Shown here piece after piece: positions 4,310-5,108 of a stretch of 5,108 nucleotides of DNA (position 1 is the stretch's first letter; each line of letters opens with the position of its first letter). The DNA lies in the NCBI GenBank assembly GCA_024654105.1, contig JANLID010000321.1, positions 1 to 5,108 of the forward strand, given 5' to 3'. Source of the DNA: Gallionella sp. (lineage in GTDB: Bacteria > Pseudomonadota > Gammaproteobacteria > Burkholderiales > Gallionellaceae). Made by a program: the position numbers and the translations under genes. The notes under the pieces are model-generated. The model had not been told where the DNA came from, ran no database searches, and was given only the letters and a program-made list of their open reading frames with translations.

Positions 4310-5005
4310 ATGCCGCGCAAACCACGATTTTTCCTGCCCGATATTCCGTCACATATCGTTCAGCGAGGCCACAGCCGGGAACCGGTATTTTTCGAAGATC
4401 GTGATTATCGCGCCTATCTTCATTGGCTTTCCGAGGCCGCCGTTCGCTATGAGTGCGCCATTCACGCCTATGTGTTGATGACCAACCATATCCATATTCT
4501 GGCCACCCCCAAAGACAAGCAGGGCATCAGTCGAATGATGCAATACGCCGGACGGCGCTATGTGCCGTATATCAACTACACTTACGGAACCAGCGGTAGT
4601 ATCTGGGAAGGGCGTTACAAAGCCTCTTTGATTCATGATGAACAGTACCTGCTGACATGCATGCGGTATATTGAATTAAACCCTGTCCGGGCAAATATGA
4701 CGAAATCGCCCGGCCAGTATCGCTGGAGCAGTTATCGGGCCAATACACAAGGCAGGGAGGATAAATTGCTAACTCCGCACTCGTTATATCTCAAACTTGG
4801 AAAAGCAACAGGCAGCCGACTGCAGGCCTACCGGGACCTATTCAAGGCACATATCGATGATGAAGATCTCAAGGAGATCCGTGCGGCCTGGCAAACCGGA
4901 ACGCCGCTTGGGAATGAATATTTTAAGAAGAAGATAGAACAGAAACTGAAAACCAAGGTAGGGCAAGCCAGACGTGGTCGACCTAAAAGGGCTCTGACCC
5001 CTTAA
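4310..5005 (+). CDS. rayt: REP-associated tyrosine transposase (RAYT, Y1/HUH family)
   Basis: The 231-residue product is an IS200-like single-strand transposase that would nick and rejoin DNA at hairpin-bearing ends through a 5'-phosphotyrosine link. The N-terminus MPRKPRFFLPDIPSHIVQRG and REPVFFEDRDYRAYL are family hallmarks. The metal-binding HUH motif is H60-I-H62 in VLMTNHIHIL. GSIWEGRYKASLI (96-108) is the conserved W-x-GR-Y/F region. The nucleophile is most likely Y120 in CMRYIELNPVRA. An additional C-terminal part of about 100 residues (YRWSSYRA, then TPLGNEYFKKKIE and RRGRPKR) makes it longer than the roughly 165-residue E. coli RAYT. All catalytic residues are present and the frame is intact, so it is potentially active. 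The last six codons and the stop (PKRALTP to TAA) run through the right inverted repeat. Confidence 0.95.
   Translation: MPRKPRFFLPDIPSHIVQRGHSREPVFFEDRDYRAYLHWLSEAAVRYECAIHAYVLMTNHIHILATPKDKQGISRMMQYAGRRYVPYINYTYGTSGSIWEGRYKASLIHDEQYLLTCMRYIELNPVRANMTKSPGQYRWSSYRANTQGREDKLLTPHSLYLKLGKATGSRLQAYRDLFKAHIDDEDLKEIRAAWQTGTPLGNEYFKKKIEQKLKTKVGQARRGRPKRALTP
4986..5003 (-). repeat. Right inverted repeat of the RAYT element, inside the coding region
   Basis: AAAGGGCTCTGACCCCTT is the exact reverse complement of 4240-4257. It encodes the transposase C-terminus (K-R-A-L-T-P) and supplies the first base of the TAA stop at 5003-5005. AAGGG (4987-4991) can pair with CCCTT (4999-5003) as a small hairpin. 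Confidence 0.88.
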
Positions 5006-5039
5006 ACTAATCATCCAACAGACCTTTAGGAGTGTTCGA

Positions 5040-5108
5040 ATGCGATACTTTATTATCGGACTAGCAGCTATCCTGTATTTCGGCGCTCCTGCGGCATTCG
5101 CTGCGCCC
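5040..5108 (+). CDS. Exported protein, N-terminal signal peptide only (3' end outside window)
   Basis: An ATG at 5040 opens a frame that stays open for all 23 codons to the window edge. It encodes a typical Sec signal peptide, MRYFIIGLAAILYFGAPAAF followed by AAP, with cleavage likely at AFA or nearby. AGGAG at 5028-5032, seven bases upstream, is a clear ribosome-binding site and supports this start. The mature protein lies outside the window, so the family is unknown. The gene starts 34 bases after the transposase stop and is divergent from the 3884 gene across the mobile element. Read-through from the transposase promoter could contribute to its expression. Confidence 0.75.
   Translation, partial: MRYFIIGLAAILYFGAPAAFAAP

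Larger units (their letters stand above)
4240..5003 (+). mobile_element. RAYT transposase element bounded by perfect 18-bp inverted repeats
   Basis: The element comprises one transposase gene between AAGGGGTCAGAGCCCTTT (4240-4257) and its exact reverse complement (4986-5003). Similarity continues outward with small gaps: ATTAG at 4230-4234 against CTAAT at 5007-5011, so the functional boundary could lie up to ten bases further out. There is no obvious direct target duplication, as expected for Y1 HUH transposases, which move single strands. There is no accessory gene. The element sits between two divergent exported-protein genes (3884 on -, 5040 on +) and is more AT-rich than the left half of the window. 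Confidence 0.85.

Noticed and set aside
3884..5005. The neighbouring exported-protein gene as a cargo gene of the RAYT element.
   Set aside because: It lies wholly outside the perfect inverted repeats, and elements of this type normally carry only the transposase.

Overview
The window reads as part of a Gram-negative proteobacterial chromosome. A beta- or gammaproteobacterium is most likely. The reasons are the number of predicted Sec-exported periplasmic proteins, a Sel1-repeat protein, a REP-associated tyrosine transposase (RAYT), and short GTAG-headed palindromic repeats of the REP type between genes. The assignment is an inference from gene style; no taxonomic marker is present.

Layout, left to right. 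(1) Bases 1-870 hold the end of a tightly packed + strand operon: the C-terminus of a TPR protein, a three-helix small membrane protein, and a single-helix membrane-anchored protein. They are joined by two consecutive ATGA stop/start overlaps. (2) A REP-like palindrome follows at 877-909. (3) Bases 942-1775 encode an exported Sel1-repeat protein, followed five bases after its stop by a second, larger GTAG palindrome (1781-1854) and a degenerate repeat (1873-1933). (4) Bases 1992-3217 hold a two-gene unit: a small two-helix membrane protein and an exported 313-residue protein that appears to be built of two related domains. (5) Bases 3306-3770 (+) and 3884-4231 (-) are convergent genes for small exported proteins, both reminiscent of the surface-adhesin E-like fold, with another REP-like palindrome between them. 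(6) Bases 4240-5003 are a compact mobile element: a RAYT gene bounded by perfect 18-bp inverted repeats. The left repeat contributes to the probable transposase promoter and the right repeat encodes the transposase C-terminus. (7) At 5040 a further exported protein begins and runs off the window.

Taken together, most host genes here encode small envelope or periplasmic proteins of unknown function. The five that extend into the periplasm and are complete each carry exactly two cysteines outside the signal peptide, suggesting one disulfide each. The best-defined structure is the RAYT element, which now separates two divergent exported-protein genes. The rest is ordinary accessory envelope gene content. 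I see no phage, CRISPR, toxin-antitoxin or defence system, and no gap between genes exceeds about 220 bases.
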